In this document: piece after piece, positions 26,142 through 34,788 of the stretch | How positions within the stretch are numbered: position 1 is the first letter of the stretch | Layout of the letters: each line of letters begins with the position of its first letter | Assembly: GCA_020161135.1 (NCBI GenBank) | Contig: JAIUOB010000001.1 | Span: 558,001 to 622,000, forward strand | DNA length: 64,000 nucleotides | Origin: Gemmatimonadota bacterium | Lineage (GTDB): Bacteria; Gemmatimonadota; Gemmatimonadetes; Gemmatimonadales; Gemmatimonadaceae | Reading direction: 5' to 3' | Notes under the pieces: generated by a model | Databases searched by the model: none | Told to the model about the DNA's origin: nothing | The model's input: only the letters and a program-made list of their open reading frames with translations | Program-made: the position numbers and the translations under genes

Positions 26142-29100
26142 ATGTCGACAACGAGACTTTCCCGCCCGCTCGATACGATGGCGGCACACTACGACGCGGT
26201 GGTGGTCGGTTCAGGGTATGGCGGTGGAGTGGCCGCCTCGCGTCTCGCACGGGCCGGCAAGCGCGTGGCCCTGCTGGAGCGCGGCCCGGAGCGCCAGCCG
26301 GGCGAGTTCCCGGACACCCTCCTCGAGTCGCAAGCGGCCATGCAGATGACCGTCAGCGGCCGCCACGTGGGCGACGCCGGGGGCCTCTTCGACTTTCATG
26401 TCGACGACGACATCGTGGTCCTGACCGGCTGCGGACTGGGTGGCACCTCGCTCATCAATGCGAACGTGTCGTTGCGCGCCGACGCGCGCGTCTTTGACCA
26501 CGACGCGTGGCCGGCAGCCCTCCGCGCCGACACGGATGGCCTCGAAGCGGGTTACGCCCGCGCCGAGGCGATGCTGCGCCCCACGCCCTACCCGGCGTCG
26601 CAGCCACCGCTCAAGAAGTACGAGGCCCTCGAGCGCTCGGCCAAGCGCCTCGGCCTGCCGGTGTACCGCACGCCCATCAACGTGACCTTCGAGGATGGGG
26701 TCAACCACGTCGGCGTTGAGCAGAAGGCGTGCACGCTCTGCGGCGATTGCGTGAGCGGGTGCAACCACCGCGCCAAGAACACCACGCTGATGAACTACCT
26801 CCCCGACGCCGTGAACCACGGCGCGGCGCTGTTCACGTCGGTGGCGGTGCATCACCTCTCGCGCCACGCCGAGGGCGGGTGGATCGTGCACTTCATGCCG
26901 GTGGGCGTGGGGCGTGAGCGCTTCGATGCGCCGCCCATGACCGTGCGCGCCGATGTCGTCGTGCTGGGGGCAGGGGCCCTGGGCTCGAGCGGCATCCTGC
27001 TCCGCTCGCGCGAGGCCGGCCTGTCGCTCTCGCCGCAGGTGGGGGCGCGGTTCACGGGCAATGGCGACGTCATCGGCTTCGCGTACAACGCGGACCAGAC
27101 CATCAACGGCATCGGGCGCGGCACGCGACCGGTCGAGCCCGGTGACGAACCCGGCCCCTGCATCACCGGCGTCATCGACGGCCGTGGTACGCCCAACGTC
27201 GAAGACGGCTTCGTGATCGAGGAAGGCGTGGTCCCCGGCGCCATCGGCGGGCTCAACCCGCTCATGTACGCCACCGCCGGCCCGTTCATCGGCAAGGACA
27301 CCACGCACGGCAACTCGGCGCAGGAGGCCGTGCGCACCATGCAGAGCCTGCTGGGCGGTGCCTACAAGGGTGCCACCGACCGCGCGCAGACCTTCCTCGT
27401 CATGTCGCATGACGACGCGGGTGGCCGCGTCGAGCTCGACGACGGCAAGGTGCGCGTGCGCTGGCCCAACGTGGGCAAGCAGCCGCACTTCGCCCGCATG
27501 GATGAGCAGCTCCATCAGGCGTCGGCAGCCGTGGGCGCGACCTACTATCGCAACCCGCTGTGGACGTCGATGCTCGGCGATCGGCTCATCACCGTGCATC
27601 CGCTCGGTGGCGCGCCGATGGGTGAGGACGCGACGCGCGGCGCCATCAACCACAAGGGACAGGTGTTCAGCGGCGCCACCGGCGACGCGGTGTACGACGA
27701 CCTCTATGTGGCGTGCGGCGCGGCGCTGCCGCGATCGGTGGGGGTGAACCCGCTGCTCACCATCACGGCCATCGCCGAGCGCAACATGGCCATGCTGTGT
27801 GCCGATCGCGGGTGGCATCTCGATGTCTCGCTGCCGTCGCGGCCGGCGGTGACACTCGCGCCGGCCACGCCGTCGCTCGAGTTCACCGAGACGATGCGCG
27901 GGTGGTGGGCCCCGGCTGCCGGCGAAGCGGGCGAGGGGCAGGACGCCTTCACCGCGGCCGCAAAGGCCGGCAAGGCGGCGCAGCGCGACTTCGCCTTCAC
28001 GCTCACCATCGACGCCGACGACGCGCGCCGGCTCATCGACGTGCCGCCGCACGAGGCCGCGATGTTCGGCACGGTGGTGGCGCCGGCGCTGTCGGCCGAG
28101 CCGCTCACGGTCACGCAGGGCGTCTTCCACCTGTTCGAGGACGATCCCGACACGCCCGATGAGCGTCGCATGCGCTACCGCATGACCATGCGCGCGCCGA
28201 GCGGCCGTGCGTGGTTCATGGACGGCTACAAGCGCGTGCGGCCGCGCAGCCTGCTGCATGCCTGGGGCGATACGTCGACGCTGTACATCACGATCCACGA
28301 CGGCGCCGACGCGACGGCACCGGTGATGGGGCGTGGCGTGCTGCGCATCGAGCCGCGTGACTTCCAGCGGCAGATGACCACCATGCGGGTCACCAACGCC
28401 GCGAACAACCGGGAGCGCCTCGAGCTGCTCTACGGGTTCGGCAAGCTGTTCGCCGGCGTGCTGTACGAAACCTACGGCGGCATCTTCGGGCAGACCTCCC
28501 CGTTCCGGGAGGAGGCCAAGGAGCCACGCAAGCGTCGTTCACTCGCGCTGCCGGCACCCGAGGTGCATCACATCATGGCCGCCGACGGCACCACGCTGCA
28601 GCTCACGCGCTTCGAGGGCGGCAGCAAGGGGCCCGTCATCGTCGCGCCCGGCTTCGGCATGGCCGTGGGGGCCTACCTGCTCGACACCATCGAGCAGAAC
28701 CTCACCGAGGCGCTCGTCGAGGCGGGGTACGACGTGTGGCTGTTCGACTATCGCACGAGCCCGGCGCTGCCAAGCGCGTCGCAGCCCACGACCATCGACG
28801 AGGTGGCGCGCTACGACTGGCCGGCCGCGGTGGCGCGGGTGCGCGAGGTGACGGGGGCGGAGAGCGTGCAGGCGATGGGGCACTGCGTGGGTTCGCTCAC
28901 GCTGCTCATGGCGCAACTCGCCGGCCTCACGGGCGTACGCAGCATGATCTGCTCGGCGCTCACGGCCCACCCGCGCGCGCCCTTGCTCACGGACATCAAG
29001 GCCGGGCTGCGGCTGCCGTCGCTGCTCACGTCCATGGGGGTCGAGAAGCTCAGCACCGACGTGAACCAACCGCGCTGGTTCGACAAGGCGCTCGACCAGG

Positions 29101-29639
29101 TCATGCGCGTGTTCCCCACCAAGGAGCGCTGCCACCTGCCGGTGTGCCGCCGCATCCTGTTCATGTACGGCGAGGTGTTCGAGCACGCGCAGCTCAACCG
29201 CGAGACGCACGAGATGCTCGACGAGCTCTTCGGCGTGGCGCACATGCAGCCGTTCGCGCAGTTGGCGGCCATGACGCGCGAAGGACACATCGTGGACGCC
29301 GATGGGAACGACACGTACATGCCGCACGTCGCGCGGCTGTCGCTGCCCATCACGTTCCTGCACGGCGCCGACAACAACATGTTCCAGCCCGAGGGGAGCC
29401 TCAAGACGCTCGAGTGGCTGCAGCAGCACAACAATCCGGCGCTGTACACGCGCGAGGTGATTCCCGACTACGCGCACCTCGACACGTTCATCGGGCGCAA
29501 CGTGCATCGCGATGTGTTCCCACGCATCATTGCCGCGCTCGACCGGTACGCGATGCCGGCCGGCACGTCGGCCGCCGCCCATCCCGGGGCGCCCGCGGGG
29601 GCCCCGGTGCCGCCCGCGCGCACGCTGGAGACGCGGTGA
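26142..29639 (+). CDS. GMC oxidoreductase fused to PHA-synthase-like alpha/beta hydrolase
   Basis: 1165 aa, with AGGAG about 8 nt before the ATG. Residues about 15-570 are a cholesterol-oxidase-type GMC flavoprotein: FAD loop GSGYGGG (23-29), a CxxCxxCxxxC cluster (about 196-206, CTLCGDCVSGC), HPLGGAPMGED and the C-terminal GVNPLLTITAIAERNM. A linker and beta-rich domain follow. From about 805 it is an alpha/beta hydrolase whose nucleophile is Cys915 in GHCVGS rather than serine; Asp1077 and His1112 complete the triad, as in PHA synthases. Oxidation of a sterol- or alcohol-like compound and an acyl transfer or hydrolysis could be coupled. Natural substrate unknown. No signal peptide. The next gene overlaps by 4 nt. 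Confidence 0.88.
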   Translation: MSTTRLSRPLDTMAAHYDAVVVGSGYGGGVAASRLARAGKRVALLERGPERQPGEFPDTLLESQAAMQMTVSGRHVGDAGGLFDFHVDDDIVVLTGCGLGGTSLINANVSLRADARVFDHDAWPAALRADTDGLEAGYARAEAMLRPTPYPASQPPLKKYEALERSAKRLGLPVYRTPINVTFEDGVNHVGVEQKACTLCGDCVSGCNHRAKNTTLMNYLPDAVNHGAALFTSVAVHHLSRHAEGGWIVHFMPVGVGRERFDAPPMTVRADVVVLGAGALGSSGILLRSREAGLSLSPQVGARFTGNGDVIGFAYNADQTINGIGRGTRPVEPGDEPGPCITGVIDGRGTPNVEDGFVIEEGVVPGAIGGLNPLMYATAGPFIGKDTTHGNSAQEAVRTMQSLLGGAYKGATDRAQTFLVMSHDDAGGRVELDDGKVRVRWPNVGKQPHFARMDEQLHQASAAVGATYYRNPLWTSMLGDRLITVHPLGGAPMGEDATRGAINHKGQVFSGATGDAVYDDLYVACGAALPRSVGVNPLLTITAIAERNMAMLCADRGWHLDVSLPSRPAVTLAPATPSLEFTETMRGWWAPAAGEAGEGQDAFTAAAKAGKAAQRDFAFTLTIDADDARRLIDVPPHEAAMFGTVVAPALSAEPLTVTQGVFHLFEDDPDTPDERRMRYRMTMRAPSGRAWFMDGYKRVRPRSLLHAWGDTSTLYITIHDGADATAPVMGRGVLRIEPRDFQRQMTTMRVTNAANNRERLELLYGFGKLFAGVLYETYGGIFGQTSPFREEAKEPRKRRSLALPAPEVHHIMAADGTTLQLTRFEGGSKGPVIVAPGFGMAVGAYLLDTIEQNLTEALVEAGYDVWLFDYRTSPALPSASQPTTIDEVARYDWPAAVARVREVTGAESVQAMGHCVGSLTLLMAQLAGLTGVRSMICSALTAHPRAPLLTDIKAGLRLPSLLTSMGVEKLSTDVNQPRWFDKALDQVMRVFPTKERCHLPVCRRILFMYGEVFEHAQLNRETHEMLDELFGVAHMQPFAQLAAMTREGHIVDADGNDTYMPHVARLSLPITFLHGADNNMFQPEGSLKTLEWLQQHNNPALYTREVIPDYAHLDTFIGRNVHRDVFPRIIAALDRYAMPAGTSAAAHPGAPAGAPVPPARTLETR

Positions 29640-31048
29640 CAGCGTCGCGCATCCCGGACGAAGTCCTGCAGTGCCCGCTGCTCGCCGCGATCGCCGGACG
29701 GCGGTCGCGGCGGGTGGCGCGCGGCGTGTCGGTCGCGGCCGGCGCGCTGTCGCACACGAGCACCAACGCCCCCGCACCGCTCGACCCGCTCGAGGAGGCG
29801 GTGCTCATCGTCGCCACGCTCATCACGGGCGCGGTCACGCACGACGGTCCGCTGGACATTCCGGGCGGCGGCCGTGAGCTGGGCACGCCGTTCCTCAACA
29901 TCGTCGGCCGCAGCGCAAGCAGCCCGGACAACATCCAGGCGGTGCACTTCGTCGTGGTGAACGACGAGGGGACGTGGCTCATTCGCCGCCCGAGCCCCGC
30001 GGACATGGTCGCGCTGCTGGGTGGCCTGCCCGCACGCTGGGAGCAGTGGGAGGCGTCGCACTGGCTCGCCGTCGCGCGTGCCGTGAAGTATCGCATCGGG
30101 GATCGTCTCACCCTGCCCCGACGCTTCCCGTACTACCTGGGGTGGAACAAGCAGCTCTCAAACGTGCCCGGCACGACGATGTTCCTGCCGCTGGTCGACT
30201 GCACGCACGGCTACATCAACGCGCTGCTCAACCTGGCCATGGAGCCCGACGGGCAGCGTCCGCTGTTCATCGACGACTGGCGCCCGTTCGACGCCGAGTC
30301 GGTGGCGGACTTTGCGGCCAAGGCGATGGCGCTGGTCGGGAAGATCGAACTGCCGTACCAGCTCATCGGTGGCGTATCGCACGTGCGCTCCAAGTACGTG
30401 AACCCCGACATCGCCGCGCCGCTCGGCCTGTTCCGCACGTTCATTGCCGACCACGAGGCGCACTTCCACCTGCAGAACCTCATGCTGCTCACGCAGGCCA
30501 TGGGGCTCGCGGGATGGGTGCACTTCTGTCCGCCGTCGCCGTACCTGTTCGAGGGCGATGGCACGCCCGAGCATCCCGGGCTCGGCTTCACCATGCAGAA
30601 GCCCGAGAAGGATTGGGGGCGGCATCCGCCGCCACCGCCGTCGTGGATGCCCAACCCGGTGGGCATTCCCGGTGTGCTCGAAGCGCTCACCCCGCCCTTC
30701 GTGCCGGACATGAACACGGCGGTGGACAAGGTGCTCGCCATGAAGTTCGGCGCACAGGGTGCGTATCGCGACGCCTCGCTCGCGATGGGGCTCCGCAACC
30801 CGGGCGACGCCCAACCGTTCCTCGCGCACGCCGCCCGCTACGACGACCGTGCGGTGGCGTATGTGAAGGAGATCTGCAACTACATCTGGGACACGTACGG
30901 CCGCTTCCCCGCGCACGTCGATGCCTGGTTCGTGCCGGGGAGCTGGCTGCAGGTGGCGCACCCGGAGCTCGAGTACTACGAGCGTACGGTGCCTGCGGCG
31001 ATGTTCGAGCGGCAGGCGCGCCATGCCGCCATGTGGGGGGAGACGTGA
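29636..31048 (+). CDS. Conserved-looking protein of unknown function, coupled to the GMC fusion
   Basis: 470 aa from GTG, overlapping the GMC stop (GTGA). The first 150 residues contain AIAGRRSRR, PLDPLEEAVL and HFVVVNDEGTWL, which in order and spacing weakly recall nitroreductase-fold flavoproteins (RRSxR, P-x-x-x-L-E, FVVVxDxE), but the rest does not align by eye. Later parts are rich in Trp, Tyr, Pro and His (PPPPPSWMPNP, VDAWFVPGSWLQ). No signal peptide or membrane helix. Since it is translationally coupled on both sides it probably acts on the same substrate as the GMC-hydrolase fusion. Confidence 0.65.
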   Translation: MTASRIPDEVLQCPLLAAIAGRRSRRVARGVSVAAGALSHTSTNAPAPLDPLEEAVLIVATLITGAVTHDGPLDIPGGGRELGTPFLNIVGRSASSPDNIQAVHFVVVNDEGTWLIRRPSPADMVALLGGLPARWEQWEASHWLAVARAVKYRIGDRLTLPRRFPYYLGWNKQLSNVPGTTMFLPLVDCTHGYINALLNLAMEPDGQRPLFIDDWRPFDAESVADFAAKAMALVGKIELPYQLIGGVSHVRSKYVNPDIAAPLGLFRTFIADHEAHFHLQNLMLLTQAMGLAGWVHFCPPSPYLFEGDGTPEHPGLGFTMQKPEKDWGRHPPPPPSWMPNPVGIPGVLEALTPPFVPDMNTAVDKVLAMKFGAQGAYRDASLAMGLRNPGDAQPFLAHAARYDDRAVAYVKEICNYIWDTYGRFPAHVDAWFVPGSWLQVAHPELEYYERTVPAAMFERQARHAAMWGET

Positions 31049-31689
31049 GCGGCACCGGTGTGACCGCACCGGCCGCGCGTCCCGGCACGCCGCAGCTCAT
31101 TCGCTGGTCGGCGCCCTGCCTCGCGCTGGCCGGCATCATGTTCGCGACCTTCCTGGCGCTCTCCAACGGTCAGTTCACGGGGGCGGAGTTCGGCCTCTCC
31201 ATGCGGCATCACCTGGCGCACACGGCGCACTTCGTGTCGGCCATGGCAATGCTGTTCGCCGTGCTGGGGGTGTACGCGCACCAGCGTGCCCATGGCGGGC
31301 TGCTGGCGTTCGTGATGTTCGTGGTGGGCGTCGTCGGCAGCGCCCTGTTCGTGTCGACGGGGGTCATCACGGCCTTCGTGTGGCGCACGATCAGCGCGCA
31401 TGCGCCCCAACTGGTGGAGGCGCACGGCGCGTTCTTCGAGCCGCCGCTGCCGATCATCTTCATCGCCACGGTGCTGTATTCGCTCACCGCGGCGCTCCTC
31501 GGCGTCACGGCGCTGCGCACGCGCACACTGCCGCGCGGTCCGGCATGGCTGCTCATTGCCGGCGCCGGGCTGGTGCTGCTACCGCCGCCGCCCTGGGGGC
31601 CCGTGCCCTACCCCGTCATCGACGTGGGCGGGGTGTGCTTCATGCTCGGCTGCGTGGGACTCGCGCGAGGGTTGTGGCGCTCGGCGTGA
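31045..31689 (+). CDS. Six-helix membrane protein, third gene of GMC operon
   Basis: 214 aa from GTG, overlapping the preceding stop (GTGA). About six hydrophobic helices are visible, with HHLAHTAHF between helices 1 and 2: a His-rich stretch that could bind haem or metal. No family recognised. A small His-rich membrane protein beside an oxidoreductase and a divergent cytochrome c could be a haem or quinone-linked electron carrier, but nothing proves it. The gene ends 54 nt before a long palindromic repeat. Confidence 0.68.
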   Translation: MSGTGVTAPAARPGTPQLIRWSAPCLALAGIMFATFLALSNGQFTGAEFGLSMRHHLAHTAHFVSAMAMLFAVLGVYAHQRAHGGLLAFVMFVVGVVGSALFVSTGVITAFVWRTISAHAPQLVEAHGAFFEPPLPIIFIATVLYSLTAALLGVTALRTRTLPRGPAWLLIAGAGLVLLPPPPWGPVPYPVIDVGGVCFMLGCVGLARGLWRSA

Positions 31690-31743
31690 ACGCCGGGCCC
31701 GTGTGCGAGCCTGCTCGGCTGGCACTCGATCAGGACGGGCATC

Positions 31744-31893
31744 GCTGAACAGCCTCGCCACGGATTGCGCGGATGGCACGCGGATCGACCTCGATGCCGT
31801 CCTGATGCGGCGCGGGCAGCCGGATGTCAGAACGCGGGCGATCGTGCATCTCCATCCGCACGTATCCGCGAAATCCGTGGCAAGCAGTTCAGC
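31744..31893. repeat. Long intergenic palindrome, copy A (left edge of defence island)
   Basis: Ends are GCTGAAC and GTTCAGC. The left arm (GCCACGGATTGCGCGGAT) and the right arm (ATCCGCGAAATCCGTGGC) are near-perfect inverted complements around a looser middle of about 95 bp, giving a 150-bp element. A shorter relative lies at 41468-41581. Its right end carries the stop codon of the 72-aa gene. Elements built on repeated ATCCGTG words are known from several bacterial phyla as dispersed intergenic palindromes; mobility here is inferred only. Confidence 0.8.
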
Positions 31894-32107
31894 GGGTATG
31901 GCACGACGGACAGCAAAATGCGCATCCATCGATCACGGCCTGAGGCCAGCTCATCCGGGCCTGAGCAAGCGCGCCGTGGCAACTGCTGTGCCAGCCGAGA
32001 TCGATCTGATTCTGGGGAAGGGGCATCGCGCCGCAACCACTCGTGAGGTTGTGGACCTCGTACTCGCCGGACGGCTGGACATTCTTGTTGATGATGAACC
32101 GAGACAT
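31889..32107 (-). CDS. Small Cys-rich protein (72 aa), function unknown
   Basis: 72 aa with a perfect GGAGG ribosome-binding site 5 nt before the ATG and its own near-consensus promoter (32194-32222), so it is surely expressed. Sequence features: MSRFIINKNVQ start, VHNLTSGCG, DLGWHSSCHGAL and a C-terminal GCAFCCPSCHT block. The seven cysteines and neighbouring His residues suggest zinc binding or redox chemistry. I believe close relatives occur as stand-alone small proteins in many genomes, but cannot cite one. The stop codon lies inside the palindromic repeat. It is last in the leftward array of the defence island and may be cargo, a regulator or an unrelated passenger. Confidence 0.78.
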   Translation of the reverse strand: MSRFIINKNVQPSGEYEVHNLTSGCGAMPLPQNQIDLGWHSSCHGALAQARMSWPQAVIDGCAFCCPSCHTR

Positions 32108-32193
32108 CGGAGCCTCCACTGCTAGGCGGTGACATGAGGCGACTGGTCTCGGGTCGGACTTTCGACCGAAGATCGAGCCGCGAACTGAAAACC

Positions 32194-32222
32194 ATCCTAG
32201 GGCAGCAGATGTTCAGTGTCAA
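32194..32222 (-). promoter_or_regulatory. Sigma-70-type promoter for the 72-aa gene
   Basis: Reading leftward: TTGACA (32222-32217, six of six), 17-bp spacer, TAGGAT (32199-32194, four of six). Transcription would begin about 80 nt before the ATG at 32107. An inverted repeat AGTGT-N7-ACACT (32215-32231) covers the -35 box and could be an operator, for example for the XRE regulator encoded 0.8 kb upstream. Confidence 0.65.
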
Positions 32223-32249
32223 CTGTACACTACCCGAACATACTCCGAA

Positions 32250-32927
32250 TTAAAGTAGGACGGGATCGAGCACCACCAAGCCGGACTCCTTGAGGGCAAT
32301 GCCCATCGCGGTGACCGACGCGAGAAACACGCGCGACAAGGATGGCTGATCGGCCATCGCTCTACGCGAGATCTCGCGGGCGAAACTGCCGAGGTCTGAT
32401 CCCTGTGGACAGACGAGTGGTGCACCGCCGAACCGCTCAGCGAACTCCCTTCTCAACGGAGCGCGAGGAATCAGTAGATGGCTGGCAAAGTAGTTTGCTT
32501 GCCACTCGATTGAGTCGAGGTTCGAGCTCGCCTCGTCACCCAGAGTAGCCACCGAGACCAGCAGTTCTTCCTGCATCGTCGTGGCGTCTCGCAGATGTCG
32601 CTCGAGAGCCAGCGGTCTGTGCAGGACCCAGTGACCGATCTCGTGCGCTAGTGTGAACCGAAACCTCGCGAGATCTCTGGCCTTGAGGTTCGAGCAGACG
32701 AATATCCTCCCGGCAACCAGCTCGGTGAGCCCGAGGACCTCGTGACCCTCATGAGAAGCGAGAGGTCTGTCTTCCACGAAGACGAGCCCCTCACGCTCGC
32801 AGAGGTAGTCGTACACCAGCGTCTCAAGATCGACCGGAACCTGCCCCGCTCGGTCTCCAAGTGCTCGTGAGAGGAGTGCGCTCGCCGCATTGACAATCAA
32901 TGGCTTGGTCAGGAATGGTGCCCGCAC
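32250..32927 (-). CDS. ImmA/IrrE family metallopeptidase (M78)
   Basis: 225 aa. The zinc-protease motif HEIGHW (95-100) sits in LARFRFTLAHEIGHWVLH, the diagnostic block of ImmA/IrrE. A third ligand is likely the Glu in SIEWQANYFASHLLIP, also family-typical. Enzymes of this type cleave a partner XRE repressor or DdrO-like regulator when activated by stress or a mobile-element signal. Here the partner is encoded just upstream (6-nt gap). The C-terminal 45 residues are family-variable. Base composition is lower in GC than the flanking chromosome, as elsewhere in the island. Confidence 0.93.
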   Translation of the reverse strand: MRAPFLTKPLIVNAASALLSRALGDRAGQVPVDLETLVYDYLCEREGLVFVEDRPLASHEGHEVLGLTELVAGRIFVCSNLKARDLARFRFTLAHEIGHWVLHRPLALERHLRDATTMQEELLVSVATLGDEASSNLDSIEWQANYFASHLLIPRAPLRREFAERFGGAPLVCPQGSDLGSFAREISRRAMADQPSLSRVFLASVTAMGIALKESGLVVLDPVLL

Positions 32928-32933
32928 GGTCTG

Positions 32934-33284
32934 TCACTCCTTCTGCTTTCTGGCGAGATCCCTCAACAGCCCTTCCTTCTCGGCGTCCGTCATCTTCTGC
33001 ACACGGCGGAACAGGGCGACTTCCCGAGCAGAAGTCGGAAGCGCCTCCTCCGGAACCTTGCGTACCAATCCGAAGAGTTCATCCTCGGAGATGCCCAGCG
33101 CTGTCGAAACTGCGCGCAATAGTGCATCCGTGGTCGATGGCGGGACTGACTCTGTTTCTAGAAGCACAACGAAGGTCGGTGACTTCTCGATGAGCTTGGC
33201 GAACTGGCGAATCGACAATCCGCGGTCAGCACGCGCCTCACGAATACGCCTGCCGAGATCAGACGGCATGGGAAGTCCGGTCAT
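32934..33284 (-). CDS. XRE-family helix-turn-helix regulator
   Basis: 116 aa. The DNA-binding domain (about residues 8-68) reads LGRRIREARADRGLSIRQFA, then KSPTFVVLLETE, the lambda-Cro/XRE fold. The C-terminal 45 residues are charged helix. It immediately precedes the ImmA gene (6 nt), forming the classic repressor-protease pair in which ImmA cuts the XRE protein to relieve repression. Possible targets are the palindromes near 32223 and at 39930-39994. An ATG at 33269 is an alternative start. It lies 37 nt after the nuclease gene, so the pair may be read from the restriction operon. Confidence 0.9.
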   Translation of the reverse strand: MTGLPMPSDLGRRIREARADRGLSIRQFAKLIEKSPTFVVLLETESVPPSTTDALLRAVSTALGISEDELFGLVRKVPEEALPTSAREVALFRRVQKMTDAEKEGLLRDLARKQKE

Positions 33285-33321
33285 GGGTTGTTTCCGATCA
33301 TGGCGATGCGTGCGGTTTGCG

Positions 33322-34788
33322 TCATGTAGAGCGAATCTCGCCGAGCAGGGCGTCATGAAGCCGCACCATCGCCATCGTATCCAGCGCGCAGTATTCGAGC
33401 AGCTCACGTCGCCGCGCGTCGTGCTCAGCAGAAGGGACCTCGCCAACCTTCATGAACGAGAAGATTGCGGCGGCTACGGTGCCGTTTCCGACTGCGAGGT
33501 GCTCGTATGAGAGACTGGGAACCATGACTGGCAGCACCTTCTTGATCGACGACGAACCCGCGAACCGATAGTCGATGTAACCGTTCTTGAAGAACGGCTC
33601 AAGGTCAAACAACCTGGCGACGATCCGTTCGAGTTGTTCAGCGAGATCCGGGTATGCAACGGACAGTGCGTTAAGCCGCGTCTTCTCGTACGACGAGTAC
33701 ACCATGATCGAGCCCTCGCCGTGCAGGCTCGACACCAAGCGCTCGGCGAGCTCGCGCCGCCAATCGCCATCGACAGACGCGAGATACTCGACGTGGGTGG
33801 GCTCCGCCAGCGGCGTGGCCCGCGTGTGAATCGAGAACTGGTGTGGCCAGGTGGCATACGTGGTGTCTCCCTCGAACCACGGAATGGCCGGCATTACCGC
33901 CTCGAAGTCGAGGTAGTGCACTGGCCATTGCACCCGAAGCAGATTACTGAGCACATCATCGTCGCGCTCAACGCCACCACGCTTCACGAGATCGACGACC
34001 TGCCGCTGCGCTGGAGTGAGACTCACGGAGTCAGGCAGCGTCGCGATACGCACATGCGGCAATAGCTCGTTCAGCTTCTTCTCATTGAGCCGCGGGATGC
34101 GGAGCACTGAATCTTCGATGCCCACGCCAATGCATCGGGTGTCGAAGTAGGCGCACTCCTTGCAGGTCATCGAGAGCGATGGCGCAGGCTTCGCCGAGCC
34201 GCTGAGGGTCCGGACCAAGTCGGGAGCGATGACGTTGAACTCTACTGCGCGCGCTGTGGCCTCCGCAGTAATGTCAAGCGCTTCGAGCAGTGGAAGATCC
34301 GCTCCCGCTACGTACGCGCGCGACAGCAGCATCAGTGTCACGCGTGATACCTGAACGCCGGCCCACTGCGCGACGAGCAGTGTGAACGCCGCGTCGTCGA
34401 TGTGCTCCGGTTTCGGAACACCTTTCTCCGGCATCTTGCTGGACTTCACTTCCACCAGCTCCCAACCATTCTCCGTCGGGAGCATTGCATCGGCCCTGGC
34501 GAGCAACCCACCGGCAGACATTGTCACCTCGTACAGTCGCTCGCTCGTCGATGCGAGCGCGGCGGCGGACTCCTGCAGTGCCGTGTCGCCGAAAGGTGGC
34601 AGCATGCGGCCCGGGCCGATCACTTCACGTGCAATCGCGCCGATCTGATTGCCCTCGAAGAACTTCCACCGAAGTCCCGCATCGGGCGACGAACCGGGCC
34701 CTTCGCGATCCAGAAACGCCATCGTCTGGCAAGCCAGACCGTTCAGGAACTCACGCTTGCTGAGGGGTTTCGTCTCGGGAGCTGTCAT
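33322..34788 (-). CDS. DUF2779 protein: Cas4-like nuclease plus DEDD-exonuclease-like domain
   Basis: 488 aa. N-terminal part: SKREFLNGLACQ (Cys20), Asp100 in ARADAML and Glu113-x-Lys115 in VEVKSS form a PD-(D/E)XK core, and Cys209, Cys212 and Cys219 (CKECAYFDTRC) with Cys20 match the four-cysteine iron-sulphur arrangement of Cas4/AddB nucleases. C-terminal DUF2779 part: HYLDFE (Asp294, Glu296), YSSYEKTRL (364-372) and YCALD (466-470) resemble motifs I-III of DEDD/RNase-H-like 3'-5' exonucleases. Its ATG overlaps the mod stop by 4 nt, so it is co-translated with the type III methylase. Domain assignments are by motif reading; DUF2779 has no defined role that I know. Confidence 0.85.
   Translation of the reverse strand: MTAPETKPLSKREFLNGLACQTMAFLDREGPGSSPDAGLRWKFFEGNQIGAIAREVIGPGRMLPPFGDTALQESAAALASTSERLYEVTMSAGGLLARADAMLPTENGWELVEVKSSKMPEKGVPKPEHIDDAAFTLLVAQWAGVQVSRVTLMLLSRAYVAGADLPLLEALDITAEATARAVEFNVIAPDLVRTLSGSAKPAPSLSMTCKECAYFDTRCIGVGIEDSVLRIPRLNEKKLNELLPHVRIATLPDSVSLTPAQRQVVDLVKRGGVERDDDVLSNLLRVQWPVHYLDFEAVMPAIPWFEGDTTYATWPHQFSIHTRATPLAEPTHVEYLASVDGDWRRELAERLVSSLHGEGSIMVYSSYEKTRLNALSVAYPDLAEQLERIVARLFDLEPFFKNGYIDYRFAGSSSIKKVLPVMVPSLSYEHLAVGNGTVAAAIFSFMKVGEVPSAEHDARRRELLEYCALDTMAMVRLHDALLGEIRST

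Noticed and set aside
31765..32125. Rightward frames of 93 and about 100 residues through repeat copy A
   Set aside because: They consist of repeat sequence and the antisense of the 72-aa gene, with no start signals.
31690..32249. Search for tRNA or attachment site and integrase at the left edge of the island
   Set aside because: No tRNA-like cloverleaf, integrase or duplicated attachment core was seen, only the palindrome and the small gene.
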